A stretch of 64,000 nt of DNA from Pusillibacter faecalis (GCF_018408705.1 NZ_AP023420.1:186001-250000); one strand, 5' to 3'; positions 15,744-24,664 are shown, counted from the first letter of the stretch. Program-made: numbers and translations. The notes: generated by a model from the letters alone, not told the origin.

Positions 15744-18137
15744 ATGTATCAAGTGGTCAAGCGCGACGGCAAGATCGCCGATTTCGACATCTCCAAGATC
15801 AGCGTCGCGATCACCAAGGCCTTTGAGGCCACCCAGAAGGAGTTCAATCAGGACATCATTGATTTCCTGGCTTTGAAGGTCACCGCGGACTATCAGGACA
15901 AAATTCATGACAGCCGCGTTACCGTGGAAGATATTCAGGACAGCGTAGAGAGCGTACTGGGTAAGGCCGGCTATGAGGACGTGGCCAAGGCTTACATTCT
16001 CTACCGCAAACAGCGGGAGAAGGTCCGCAACGTCAAGTCCACCATGCTGGACTACAAGACTCTGGTGGATGACTATGTGAAGATCAACGACTGGCGGGTG
16101 AAGGAGAACTCCACTGTCACCTACTCTGTAGGCGGCCTGATCCTCTCCAACTCCGGCGCCATCACCGCCAACTACTGGCTCAGCGAGGTCTATGACCAGG
16201 AGGTGGCCCAAGCTCACAAGAGCGGCGACATTCATCTCCACGACCTCTCCATGCTCACCGGCTACTGTGCTGGCTGGAGCCTCAAGCAGTTGATCCAGCA
16301 GGGCCTGGGCATCCCCGGAAAGATTAATTCCTCCCCTGCCAGCCACCTCTCCACCCTCTGCAACCAGATGGTGAATTTCCTCGGCATCATGCAGAATGAG
16401 TGGGCCGGCGCCCAAGCGTTCTCCTCCTTTGATACCTATCTCGCTCCCTTTGTCCGTACCGACAATCTGACCCAGAAAGAGGTCAAGCAGTGCATCCAAT
16501 CCTTTGTCTATGGTGTGAACACCCCCTCCCGGTGGGGTACTCAGGCGCCGTTTTCCAACATCACCCTGGACTGGACCGTGCCCAAAGACCTGGCGGACCT
16601 GCCAGCCATCGTGGGCGGTAAGGAGATGGACTTCACCTACGGCGATTGCAAAAAGGAAATGGACATGGTGAACAAGGCGTTCATCGAAATCATGACCGAG
16701 GGCGACGCCGACGGCCGGGGCTTCCAGTACCCCATCCCCACTTACTCCATCACCCGGGACTTTGACTGGAGCGAGACAGAGAACAACAAGCTCCTCTTTG
16801 AGATGACCGCTAAGTACGGCACCCCCTACTTCTCCAACTATATCAACTCCGACATGGAGCCCTCCGACGTGCGGTCCATGTGCTGCCGGCTCCGTCTGGA
16901 TCTGCGGGAGCTGCGGAAAAAGTCCGGAGGCTTCTTTGGCTCCGGCGAGTCCACCGGCTCTGTGGGTGTTGTGACCATCAATCTTCCCCGGATTGCTTAT
17001 CTCTCTCAGACGCCTGAGGAGTTCTATGAGCGACTGGACAAGATGATGGATATCGCCGCACGTTCCTTGAAGACCAAGCGTACCGTCATCACCCGTTTGA
17101 TGGATGCCGGACTCTATCCCTATACCAAGCACTATCTGGGCACCTTTGACAACCACTTTTCCACCATCGGCCTCATCGGTATGAACGAAGTGGGGCTGAA
17201 TGCTAAGTGGCTCCGGAAGGATTTAACCCACCCGGAAACCCAAGCTTTTGCCCAAGATGTTCTCAACCATATGCGTGAGCGCCTCTCCGACTATCAGGAG
17301 ATGTACGGTGATCTCTATAACCTGGAGGCCACTCCTGCCGAGTCCACCACCTACCGGCTGGCCAAGCACGATGTGGAGCTCTACCCCGACATCATCACCG
17401 CCGCCAAGAAGCCCGGTGACACTCCCTATTACACCAACAGCTCCCATCTGCCGGTAGGCTACACCGCCGACATCTTTGAGGCCCTGGCCATCCAGGACGA
17501 CCTGCAAACCCTGTACACTTCCGGTACCGTGTTCCATGCCTTCTTGGGCGAGAAGTTGCCGGACTGGAAGACAGCTGCCGCTCTGGTGCGCAAGATTGCG
17601 GAGAACTTCAAGCTGCCCTATTACACCATGTCTCCCACTTACTCCGTCTGCCAGGACCATGGCTATATCACCGGCGAGCACTTCACCTGCCCCACTTGCG
17701 GCAAGCAGACCGAGGTCTGGAGCCGGATCACCGGTTACTACCGTCCCATCCAGAACTGGAACGACGGTAAGGTACAGGAGTTTGCGGACCGGAAAGAGTA
17801 TGAACTGGAGAACTCCCGTCTGGAGGGCCGTCGGCTCTGTGACCGAGAGACAGGTACCACCCCCGACGCCGGCACCGCCACCGCCTCCGCCGCGCCGGAG
17901 CAAGCGGACGGCCTGTACCTCTTCACCACCGTCACTTGCCCCAACTGCAAGATTGCCAAAAATGAGCTGGAAAAGGCGGGGCTCCATTATACCACCATGG
18001 ATGTCAGTGAGCACATGGATCTGGTGACGGAATATGGCATTCAGCAGGCACCCACCCTGATTGTCCGGCATGACGGCCAGGTGGAGAAGCTGGTGAACGC
18101 CTCCACCATCAAGAAATACGCCGTGACCCACGGCTAA
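15744..18137 (+). CDS. nrdD: anaerobic (class III) ribonucleoside-triphosphate reductase fused to a redoxin domain
   Basis: A 797-residue glycyl radical enzyme that makes dNTPs. An ATP-cone occupies residues 1-95, the radical barrel follows with a double cysteine C380-C381 (RSMCCRLRLD) and SGESTGSVGVVTINLPRI, a zinc site is formed by C636, C649 and C652, and the radical glycine is G664 in RITGYYRP. After a Pro/Ala/Thr linker (about 700-720) the chain continues into a thioredoxin/glutaredoxin-like domain with C732-P-N-C735 and a cis-proline at P770 (APTL). Most NrdD proteins end soon after the glycine loop. A built-in redoxin plus a neighbouring thioredoxin reductase suggests reduction by NADPH rather than by formate. 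Confidence 0.95.
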   Translation: MYQVVKRDGKIADFDISKISVAITKAFEATQKEFNQDIIDFLALKVTADYQDKIHDSRVTVEDIQDSVESVLGKAGYEDVAKAYILYRKQREKVRNVKSTMLDYKTLVDDYVKINDWRVKENSTVTYSVGGLILSNSGAITANYWLSEVYDQEVAQAHKSGDIHLHDLSMLTGYCAGWSLKQLIQQGLGIPGKINSSPASHLSTLCNQMVNFLGIMQNEWAGAQAFSSFDTYLAPFVRTDNLTQKEVKQCIQSFVYGVNTPSRWGTQAPFSNITLDWTVPKDLADLPAIVGGKEMDFTYGDCKKEMDMVNKAFIEIMTEGDADGRGFQYPIPTYSITRDFDWSETENNKLLFEMTAKYGTPYFSNYINSDMEPSDVRSMCCRLRLDLRELRKKSGGFFGSGESTGSVGVVTINLPRIAYLSQTPEEFYERLDKMMDIAARSLKTKRTVITRLMDAGLYPYTKHYLGTFDNHFSTIGLIGMNEVGLNAKWLRKDLTHPETQAFAQDVLNHMRERLSDYQEMYGDLYNLEATPAESTTYRLAKHDVELYPDIITAAKKPGDTPYYTNSSHLPVGYTADIFEALAIQDDLQTLYTSGTVFHAFLGEKLPDWKTAAALVRKIAENFKLPYYTMSPTYSVCQDHGYITGEHFTCPTCGKQTEVWSRITGYYRPIQNWNDGKVQEFADRKEYELENSRLEGRRLCDRETGTTPDAGTATASAAPEQADGLYLFTTVTCPNCKIAKNELEKAGLHYTTMDVSEHMDLVTEYGIQQAPTLIVRHDGQVEKLVNASTIKKYAVTHG

Positions 18138-18143
18138 AATGCC

Positions 18144-18301
18144 AAAAGTTTCGTCCACCTTTACAAAGGTGGCGGGTCCGGGTGGAACCCGGTGGGTTTG
18201 GGCCCAGCCTTGCGGGTACACCAAGCGCGGGCTTTGCCCGCCCCAGGCAGGGGTGCCGCCCCTGCACCCCGCCGCCTTTGGAAAAGGCGGGCGAAACTTT
18301 T
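18144..18301. repeat. 158-bp hairpin-rich element with inverted ends
   Basis: The segment begins AAAAGTTTCG and ends with the exact inverse CGAAACTTTT. Between these ends lie five hairpins in a row: CCACCTTT/AAAGGTGG, CCGGGT/ACCCGG, GCGGGC/GCCCGC, GCAGGGG/CCCCTGC and CCGCCTT/AAGGCGG. It contains no gene and starts six bases after the nrdD stop, ending before the trxB ribosome site. It resembles a non-autonomous, REP- or MITE-like intergenic element. I found no second copy in this window. Confidence 0.7.
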
Positions 18302-18327
18302 AAACTCTGATACGAGGAGTCTTTCCC

Positions 18328-19227
18328 ATGAACAAGCATTACGACATCATCATTGTCGGCGGCGGCCCCGCCGGTCTTACCGCCGCCATTTACGCAAGGC
18401 GGGCCGGCAAGTCTGTGCTGGTGCTGGAAAAGGCCGCCGTGGGCGGCCAGATTGCCTCTTCGCCTCGAGTGGACAACTTCCCCGGTCTCCCTGGTGTGAC
18501 CGGGGCGGAACTGGCGGACCGGCTCTTTGAGCAGGCCACGGCCCTGGGTGCCCATCTGGAGCTGGAGGAAGCCCTGGAGCTGCGCCCTGGTGACCCCAAG
18601 ACTGTGGTGACGGACTACCAGACTTACACCTGCGGCGCCCTGATCTACGCCGCCGGGACCGCACACCGAACCCTGGGCCTTCCCCGGGAGGAAACCCTCC
18701 CCGGCGTCTCCTACTGCGCCGTGTGTGACGGCGCATTCTACCAGGGGAAGGATACGGCCGTGTGCGGCGGCGGCAATACCGCTTTGCAGGATGCCTTGTA
18801 CCTCTCGGAGCTGTGCCGGCATGTCACGGTGATTCACCGGCGTTCCGTTTTCCGCGCAGACCCCATTCTGGTAGAGGCTCTACAACAGCGGGCTAATGTC
18901 TCCTTTCTCCTGGACACTGTAATCGAGGAGCTGCTGGGGGAGGTCTCCCTGGAGGCCCTGAGACTCCGCGCTTTCGATGGAACAGCCTTTGAGCTACCGG
19001 TAGCTGGCCTTTTCCAGGCGGTTGGCCAGTTGCCTCAGACCGCTTTGGCCGCATCTCTACTCCCCCTAGACGAGTCGGGCTATGTGACCGCCGGCGAGGA
19101 CTGCGCCACCCCGCTGCCGGGACTCTTTGTGGCCGGCGACTGCCGAACCAAGGCCGTCCGCCAGCTGACCACCGCCTGTGCTGACGGCTCCGCCGCCGCC
19201 CTGGCCGCAATCCGCTACCTGACATAA
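18328..19227 (+). CDS. trxB: thioredoxin reductase-like flavoprotein
   Basis: A 299-residue FAD/NAD(P)H disulfide reductase. The FAD motif is GGGPAG at 11-16, the redox pair is C130-A-V-C133 in CAVCDGAFYQG, the pyridine-nucleotide motif is GGGNTA at 147-152, and the C-terminal FAD loop reads GLFVAGDCRTKAVRQLTTACADGS. Length fits the low-molecular-weight bacterial type. It is the only redoxin reductase beside nrdD, whose own C-terminal redoxin is an obvious candidate substrate; that pairing is inference. Some clostridial homologues use ferredoxin or flavin donors instead of NADPH. Confidence 0.88.
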   Translation: MNKHYDIIIVGGGPAGLTAAIYARRAGKSVLVLEKAAVGGQIASSPRVDNFPGLPGVTGAELADRLFEQATALGAHLELEEALELRPGDPKTVVTDYQTYTCGALIYAAGTAHRTLGLPREETLPGVSYCAVCDGAFYQGKDTAVCGGGNTALQDALYLSELCRHVTVIHRRSVFRADPILVEALQQRANVSFLLDTVIEELLGEVSLEALRLRAFDGTAFELPVAGLFQAVGQLPQTALAASLLPLDESGYVTAGEDCATPLPGLFVAGDCRTKAVRQLTTACADGSAAALAAIRYLT

Positions 19228-19235
19228 CCTCACGC

Positions 19236-19269
19236 CGGACAGTGCTTTTCGATGCGCTGTCCGTTTTTT
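19236..19269 (+). terminator. terminator after trxB
   Basis: A 10-bp stem CGGACAGTGC / GCGCTGTCCG (one G-T pair), 8-base loop and TTTTTT. Confidence 0.88.
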
Positions 19270-19329
19270 CTTTTCCGGGCCTGACAAGCCACACTGGAAA
19301 TGCAGGTCGCAAACTGTCAGAATTGCCTA

Positions 19330-19358
19330 TTGCACCTCTGAAAAAAATTCGATACAAT
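19330..19358 (+). promoter_or_regulatory. sigma-A promoter for the GntR/UTRA gene and possibly the pur operon
   Basis: TTGCAC (19330-19335), 17-base spacer, TACAAT (19353-19358), about 50 bases before the ATG. Confidence 0.6.
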
Positions 19359-19406
19359 GAGAATGCGTTTCAATGGTATTACCTATTTTGACGTGAGGTG
19401 AACGGA

Positions 19407-20132
19407 ATGAGCACACAGCCAGCCCAGTCCAGAACCATCCGCGCCCAATTGCTTTCCGATATGCGGGAGGGCAGATATGCCGCCTGTGAGCGCCTTCCCC
19501 GGGAGAGCGTCTTGGCGGAAAAACTTGGAATTAGCCGCACCCAGCTGAGAGATGTTTTAGCATCCCTGGAGCGAGAGGGTTTTATTACACGACGCCACGG
19601 TGTTGGCACCATCATCAACCGCCATGTGCTGAATGCACACACCCGAATGGATATCGAGGTGGAGTTTTTAGACATGATCCGCCAGAGCGGCCATCAGGCG
19701 GCGGTGGCATTTGTTCGGGCGGAGGATGCTCTGGCGGACGCTCACGTGTCCCGCCAGCTTCAAATTCCGGAGGGCACACCGGTGGTTCAGGTCTCCCGGC
19801 TTTGCACGGCGGACGGCAGGCCCGCAATCTACTGTGTGGATGTCATCGAGCGCTCACGGATTCAAAAAGCCTTTACGCCCCAGGACCTGCAGTGTCCGAT
19901 TTTTCAGTTTTTGCAGGAGTTTTGCGGAGTTGCCCCGTACCTGGACCTGACAGACCTGCGCCCCGTGACGGCGGACGGTGTCTTGGCGGAGCTCTTTGGA
20001 CTTGCCATCGGCTCTCCACTGCTGTTTATGGATGAAGTAGATTTCGACATTGACGGCAACCCCGTCTTCTGTTCCCGCGAATATTTCGCAGATGGAATTT
20101 TCCGTCACACCGTGATGCGGAAAAAGCTTTGA
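19407..20132 (+). CDS. GntR-family regulator with UTRA effector domain
   Basis: A 241-residue HutC-subfamily regulator: a winged helix at about 8-75 (ESVLAEKLGISRTQLRDVLASLEREGFITRR is spread over this part) followed by a UTRA ligand-binding domain at about 90-238. UTRA domains bind small metabolites such as sugars, histidine derivatives or nucleoside-like compounds. It sits 52 bases upstream of purE in the same direction with no terminator between, so it may control the purine operon or be the first gene of it. The ligand cannot be told from sequence. GAGGTG precedes the ATG. Confidence 0.85.
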   Translation: MSTQPAQSRTIRAQLLSDMREGRYAACERLPRESVLAEKLGISRTQLRDVLASLEREGFITRRHGVGTIINRHVLNAHTRMDIEVEFLDMIRQSGHQAAVAFVRAEDALADAHVSRQLQIPEGTPVVQVSRLCTADGRPAIYCVDVIERSRIQKAFTPQDLQCPIFQFLQEFCGVAPYLDLTDLRPVTADGVLAELFGLAIGSPLLFMDEVDFDIDGNPVFCSREYFADGIFRHTVMRKKL

Positions 20133-20184
20133 GCGCGATGCTTCACCGCTCTCATATAGTTTATCTTTCAAGGAGGACACAACG

Positions 20185-20676
20185 ATGAAGAAGGTAGCCG
20201 TAATCATGGGCAGCGATTCTGACTGGCCTGTTGTGAAAAGTGCCTGCACCCAGCTGGAGTCCTTTGGAATCCCCTATGAGGCTCATATTCTCAGTGCGCA
20301 CCGCACCCCTGCTGCCGCCGCGGACTTCGCGAAAAACGCGCGGAAAAACGGCTTTGGCGTGTTGATCTGCGCTGCCGGAATGGCGGCGCACCTGGCAGGA
20401 GCGTTCGCGGGAAATTCCACGCTCCCCGTTATTGGCATTCCCATGAAGGGCGGCGTTATGGACGGACTGGATGCACTGCTGGCCACCGTGCAGATGCCAA
20501 GCGGCATCCCTGTGGCCACGGTTGCTGTGGGCGGTGCCAAAAACGCCGCAGTGCTGGCGGCTCAGATTCTGGCGGTCTCCGACGATGCCCTTGCCGCAAA
20601 GCTGGACGCAGACCGGGTGGACATGGCCGCACAGATCGCCGTGAAAGAGGCTAAGCTTCAATCCGAGCTTGTCTGA
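20185..20676 (+). CDS. purE: 5-(carboxyamino)imidazole ribonucleotide mutase / AIR carboxylase
   Basis: A 163-residue PurE protein with the N-terminal phosphate loop MGSDSDW, the SAHRTP motif near residue 38 and the LPVIGIPM region near 86. Class I PurE acts after PurK on carboxyamino-AIR, class II uses CO2 directly; I cannot separate them safely by eye. No purK is found in the window, which makes either a class II enzyme or a distant purK possible. First structural gene of the purine operon, with a strong AAGGAGG. Confidence 0.93.
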   Translation: MKKVAVIMGSDSDWPVVKSACTQLESFGIPYEAHILSAHRTPAAAADFAKNARKNGFGVLICAAGMAAHLAGAFAGNSTLPVIGIPMKGGVMDGLDALLATVQMPSGIPVATVAVGGAKNAAVLAAQILAVSDDALAAKLDADRVDMAAQIAVKEAKLQSELV

Positions 20677-20753
20677 GTCCACATATCCATCAAGAAACCA
20701 CACTCCTGACGGAGTTGGCCCAATCTATGCATATCTTTTAGGAGGAATTGATC

Positions 20754-21440
20754 ATGTCTCAGAAACTCATCTACACCGGCAAAACCAAAAACGTCTACGC
20801 GCTGGATAACGGCAACTATCTGCTGAAATTCAAGGATGACTGCACCGGCAAGGACGGCGTCTTTGATCCCGGCGAAAATTCCGTAGGCCTCACCATTGAC
20901 GGCGTGGGTGATGTGAACCTGCGCATGTCCATCTATTTCTTTGAGAAGATCAATGCCGCTGGCATCCCCACCCATTACGTTTCCGCCGACCTGAAAGAAA
21001 CCACTATGGAGGTCAAGCCCGCCAAGGTTTTCGGCCACGGGTTGGAGGTGATCTGCCGCCACAAGGCCGTGGGCAGCTTTATTCGCCGCTATGGAGAGTA
21101 TATTGCCGAAGGCGCAGATCTGCCCGCCTATGTGGAGACTACCTTTAAAAATGACGCTCTCGGTGATCCCCTGGTGACTAAGGACGCCTTGGTTGCTCTG
21201 GGCGTGATGACGGAGGCCCAGTATGACGCCATCAAGGAGGAAACGCAGAAGATCACCCAGATTGTTGCTGACGACCTGAAGGAAAAAGGCATGGTGCTCT
21301 ATGATATCAAGTTTGAGTTCGGCTACGATGCTCAGGGCAATGTGATGCTCATCGACGAGGTGGCCTCCGGCAACATGCGGGTCTACAAGGATGGTCAGTA
21401 TGTGGACCCCATGACCCTCTCTCAGCTGTTCTTTGCCTAA
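20754..21440 (+). CDS. purC: SAICAR synthetase
   Basis: A 228-residue ligase joining aspartate to CAIR with ATP. Family landmarks are [10 protein letters not shown] at 8-17, [18 protein letters not shown] in the middle, and the metal/nucleotide segments DIKFEFGYD and [12 protein letters not shown]. Length is normal for the bacterial monodomain enzyme. The ATG at 20754 is preceded by AGGAGGAATTGATC. It follows purE by 77 bases and precedes purF by 41. Confidence 0.95.
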   Translation: MSQKLIYTGKTKNVYALDNGNYLLKFKDDCTGKDGVFDPGENSVGLTIDGVGDVNLRMSIYFFEKINAAGIPTHYVSADLKETTMEVKPAKVFGHGLEVICRHKAVGSFIRRYGEYIAEGADLPAYVETTFKNDALGDPLVTKDALVALGVMTEAQYDAIKEETQKITQIVADDLKEKGMVLYDIKFEFGYDAQGNVMLIDEVASGNMRVYKDGQYVDPMTLSQLFFA

Positions 21441-21481
21441 TTGGGCGGAAGAACGACAATATCAAATCAGGAGTCATTTCA

Positions 21482-22906
21482 ATGGGCGGTTTTTTTGGCG
21501 CCATCTCCAAACAGGACTGTGTGCTTGACATTTTCTTCGGCGTGGACTATCACTCCCATCTGGGCACCCGCCGTGGCGGCATGGCAATCTATGATGAGGC
21601 CTCCGGCGGCTTCCAGCGGCAGATCCACAACATCGAAAACACCCCCTTCCGCACCAAATTTGAGGGGGACCTATCCGACTTCCGCGGCCACAGCGGGATT
21701 GGCTGTATCTCTGACATGGACCCCCAGCCTCTGCTGGTCCGGTCTCATCTGGGGCTGTATGCCATCACCACGGTGGGCATTATCAACAACGATGAAGAGC
21801 TGGTGCAGCAGTATTTTTCCGACCACGGCCATCAGTTTATGGCCCAGAGCAGCGGCAAGGTCAACGCCTCGGAGCTGACAGCTGCCCTCATTAACCAAAA
21901 GGATTCCCTGGTGGAGGGCATCCGCTATGCCCAGGAGATCATCCAGGGTTCCTCCACGATCCTCCTGCTGACACAAGACGGCATCATCGCCGCCCGGGAC
22001 AAGCTGGGCCGGCTGCCCGTACTGGTAGGACAGAATGACCAGGGGTGCTGTGTCTCCTTTGAGTCCTTCGCCTATCAAAAGCTGGGCTACCACACGGCTT
22101 ACGAGCTGGGTCCGGGGGAGATCGTTCGTTTGACGGCGGAGGGGTACGAGTCCCTCTCCCCCGCGGGAGAGGAAATGCGCATCTGTGCATTCCTCTGGAC
22201 CTACTACGGCTATCCCAACTCCAACTATGAGGGCGTCAATGTAGAGGTGATGCGCTATCGCAACGGTGAGATCATGGCCCGGGATGAGGTAGCTCAGGGG
22301 CGCCTTCCCAAGGTGGATTTCGTAGCGGGCGTTCCGGACTCCGGCGTGCCCCACGCCATCGGTTTTGCCAACCGCAGCGGTAAGCCCTTTGCCCGTCCCT
22401 TTGTCAAATATACTCCCACCTGGCCCCGCTCCTTCATGCCGGTCAACCAAGACGTCCGCAACCAGGTGGCCAAGATGAAGCAGATTCCCGTCCCTGAGTT
22501 GATCGAGGGGAAAAAGCTCCTCTTTGTGGACGACTCTATCGTGCGGGGCACGCAGCTGCGGGAGACCGTGGAGTTCCTCTATGAGAGCGGCGCGGCGGAG
22601 GTTCACATGCGCTCCGCCTGCCCTCCCATTATGTACGGCTGCAAGTATCTGAACTTCTCCCGCAGTAACAATGACCTGGAGCTGCTCTCCCGCCGCACCA
22701 TTCAGGAGCTGGAGGGCGATGAAGGCCAGCAGCACCTGGAGGAATACGCCGACGCCTCCACGGAACGGGGCCAGTGCCTGCTGAAAAGCATCTGTCAAAA
22801 GCTGGGCTTTGACTCTTTGGGCTACCAGTCCATCCATGGACTTCTGGAGGCCATCGGCATTGATCAGAGCAAAATCTGCACCTATTGCTGGACGGGCAAG
22901 GAGTAG
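21482..22906 (+). CDS. purF: PurF-like amidophosphoribosyltransferase lacking the N-terminal nucleophile cysteine
   Basis: A 474-residue class II amidotransferase-type phosphoribosyltransferase for phosphoribosylamine synthesis. The phosphoribosyl site is present: LLFVDDSIVRGTQLRETVEF near residues 340-360, and the PRPP-loop context KYTPTWPRSFMPVNQ before it. The N-terminus is MGGFFGAISKQDC instead of MCGIFGI: the cysteine exposed after Met removal, which hydrolyses glutamine, is glycine. No upstream in-frame start offers a Cys. The rest of the Ntn fold is kept (HLGTRRGGMA, IINNDEELV). The likely consequence is use of free ammonia or a different role; similar MGGFFG proteins are familiar to me from gut Clostridia. 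Confidence 0.88.
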   Translation: MGGFFGAISKQDCVLDIFFGVDYHSHLGTRRGGMAIYDEASGGFQRQIHNIENTPFRTKFEGDLSDFRGHSGIGCISDMDPQPLLVRSHLGLYAITTVGIINNDEELVQQYFSDHGHQFMAQSSGKVNASELTAALINQKDSLVEGIRYAQEIIQGSSTILLLTQDGIIAARDKLGRLPVLVGQNDQGCCVSFESFAYQKLGYHTAYELGPGEIVRLTAEGYESLSPAGEEMRICAFLWTYYGYPNSNYEGVNVEVMRYRNGEIMARDEVAQGRLPKVDFVAGVPDSGVPHAIGFANRSGKPFARPFVKYTPTWPRSFMPVNQDVRNQVAKMKQIPVPELIEGKKLLFVDDSIVRGTQLRETVEFLYESGAAEVHMRSACPPIMYGCKYLNFSRSNNDLELLSRRTIQELEGDEGQQHLEEYADASTERGQCLLKSICQKLGFDSLGYQSIHGLLEAIGIDQSKICTYCWTGKE

Positions 22907-22961
22907 ATCTTCTCCCGCAAAACGACGTCAAAGCGCGTCCCCCAGGCGGGCGGAATCTCTC

Positions 22962-22982
22962 AAACCGGCTCTCAGCCGGTTT
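22962..22982 (+). terminator. intra-operon hairpin between purF and purM
   Basis: AAACCGGCT / AGCCGGTTT, 9 bp with a 3-base loop, followed by CTACATC rather than a T-run. It may modulate read-through or mRNA decay inside the operon. Confidence 0.4.
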
Positions 22983-23012
22983 CTACATCACCATTGATCG
23001 GAGGCTTTCAAC

Positions 23013-24050
23013 ATGGAGAACTCCCATTCCGCATCCTACGCCGCCGCAGGCGTGGATATTGAGGCCGGCTATAAAGGCGTAAAACTGATGAGTCAGCATG
23101 TTGCCCGGACTGTGATCCCCGGTGTGGTATCGGACCTGGGCGGCTTCGGCGGACTGTTCGCGCCAGACCTTACCGGTATGTCTGAGCCAGTGTTGGTCTC
23201 TGGCACAGACGGTGTCGGCACCAAGCAGCGTATCGCGCAGCTTCTGGATAAGCATGATACCGTTGGCATTGACTGTGTTGCTATGTGCGTCAACGACATC
23301 ATCTGCTGCGGCGCCAAGCCCCTCTTTTTCCTGGACTATATTGCCATTGGAAAAAATATTCCAGAGAAGGTGGCCACCCTGGTGTCCGGCGTGGCAGAGG
23401 GCTGTGTCCAGGCCGGCTGCGCCCTGATCGGCGGTGAGACCGCTGAGCATCCCGGCACCATGGCCCCGGAGGACTATGACCTGGCTGGCTTCTCCGTGGG
23501 AATTGTAGACAAGGCCAAGGTGCTGGATCACAATACGATGAAGGCGGGCGACGTCATTCTGGCTCTTCCCTCCTCCGGCATTCACTCCAACGGATACTCC
23601 CTGGTCCGCAAAGTCTTTGATGTGGAACACACAGACCTCGGCATGTATTCCGCGGAGCTGGGTCAGACCCTTGGTGAGGCCCTGCTCACCCCCACCCGTA
23701 TCTATGTAAAGCCCATGCTCCGCTGCATGGAGGCCGTTCGGGTAAAGGGCGTCAGCCACATCACCGGCGGCGGCTTTTACGAGAACCTGCCCCGGTGCCT
23801 GCCGGAGCACCTCAGCGCCAAAATTGACAAGGCTGCTATCCAGACCCCTGCCATTTTCCGCCTGCTCCAGTCCCAGGGCGGCATCCCGGAGCGGGACATG
23901 TTCAACACCTATAACATGGGGGTCGGCATGACGGTCATCGTCTCCAAGGAGGACGCAGACCGCGCGCTCTCTTCCCTGTCCGCAGAGAACTGCAGTGCCT
24001 ATGTGATTGGCGAGATCACCGAGGGCGGCGAGCGGGTGAATCTATGTTGA
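23013..24050 (+). CDS. purM: phosphoribosylformylglycinamidine cyclo-ligase (AIR synthetase)
   Basis: A 345-residue ATP-dependent cyclase. The early YAAAGVDIEAGYKGV, VSGTDGVGTKQRIAQ near residue 67, and CVNDIICCGAKPLFFLDYIA near residue 93 are diagnostic of PurM; GIHSNGYSLVRKV lies in the second domain. Length matches the family. The stop overlaps the purN start by seven bases. A GGAGG-like site precedes the ATG. Confidence 0.96.
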   Translation: MENSHSASYAAAGVDIEAGYKGVKLMSQHVARTVIPGVVSDLGGFGGLFAPDLTGMSEPVLVSGTDGVGTKQRIAQLLDKHDTVGIDCVAMCVNDIICCGAKPLFFLDYIAIGKNIPEKVATLVSGVAEGCVQAGCALIGGETAEHPGTMAPEDYDLAGFSVGIVDKAKVLDHNTMKAGDVILALPSSGIHSNGYSLVRKVFDVEHTDLGMYSAELGQTLGEALLTPTRIYVKPMLRCMEAVRVKGVSHITGGGFYENLPRCLPEHLSAKIDKAAIQTPAIFRLLQSQGGIPERDMFNTYNMGVGMTVIVSKEDADRALSSLSAENCSAYVIGEITEGGERVNLC

Positions 24051-24664
24051 AAAATGTCCGCGTGGCGGTATTCGTCTCCGGCGGCGGCACGAATCTGGAG
24101 GCGCTGCTCAAGGCCCAGGAGGCCGGGGCAATCCCCCACGGAGAGATCGTGCTGGTGTGCGCCAGCACCCCTTCTGCCTACGCCTTGACCCGTGCTGCCA
24201 ACCATGGCGTGCCGGGAATCGCCGTTTCCCGGGCGGAGCTGACCCAGGAGAGCTTTGAGGCGGCACTGACGGAGCAGCTCACGGCGTACCGCGTGGAGGT
24301 CATTGTTCTGGCTGGCTTCCTCTCCATTTTATCTGAGGGCTTTGTCCGCCGCTGGGCAAATCGAATTGTCAACGTTCACCCCTCTCTGATTCCCGCCTTC
24401 TGCGGGAAGGGGTATTACGGCCTGCGGGTTCATGAGGCGGCTCTTCAGCGGGGCGTGAAGGTCACAGGCGCCACCGTCCACCTGGTCAATGAAATTCCAG
24501 ACGGCGGTCCCATCCTGCTGCAAAGGGCGGTGGAGGTCCTTCCTGGCGACACGCCGGAGGTTCTGCAGCGCCGGGTGATGGAGCAGGCGGAATGGGTGCT
24601 TCTGCCCCAGGCGGTAGAATTATTATGTCAACAAATTTCCGAAACCGGAGGTACTGCGCCATGA
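24044..24664 (+). CDS. purN: phosphoribosylglycinamide formyltransferase
   Basis: A 206-residue folate-dependent GAR transformylase. VFVSGGGTNLEALL near residue 9 forms the phosphate loop; the catalytic Asn, His and Asp appear in NVHPSLIPAF and NEIPDGGPILLQ. The stretch after PAF reads CGKGYYGLRVHEAAL, a variant common in Clostridia. It overlaps purM at its start and purH by four bases at its end (ATGA), indicating tight coupling. Confidence 0.94.
   Translation: MLKNVRVAVFVSGGGTNLEALLKAQEAGAIPHGEIVLVCASTPSAYALTRAANHGVPGIAVSRAELTQESFEAALTEQLTAYRVEVIVLAGFLSILSEGFVRRWANRIVNVHPSLIPAFCGKGYYGLRVHEAALQRGVKVTGATVHLVNEIPDGGPILLQRAVEVLPGDTPEVLQRRVMEQAEWVLLPQAVELLCQQISETGGTAP

Noticed and set aside
15720..17156. 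478-codon open frame opposite nrdD
   Set aside because: Antisense shadow; the plus-strand gene is unambiguous and carries the promoter and ribosome site.
18180..18200. GGTGGAACCCGG resembling a T-box antiterminator element
   Set aside because: It is one arm of a hairpin in the inverted-end element; no specifier stem, no aminoacylation-linked gene downstream and no terminator pairing typical of T-boxes.
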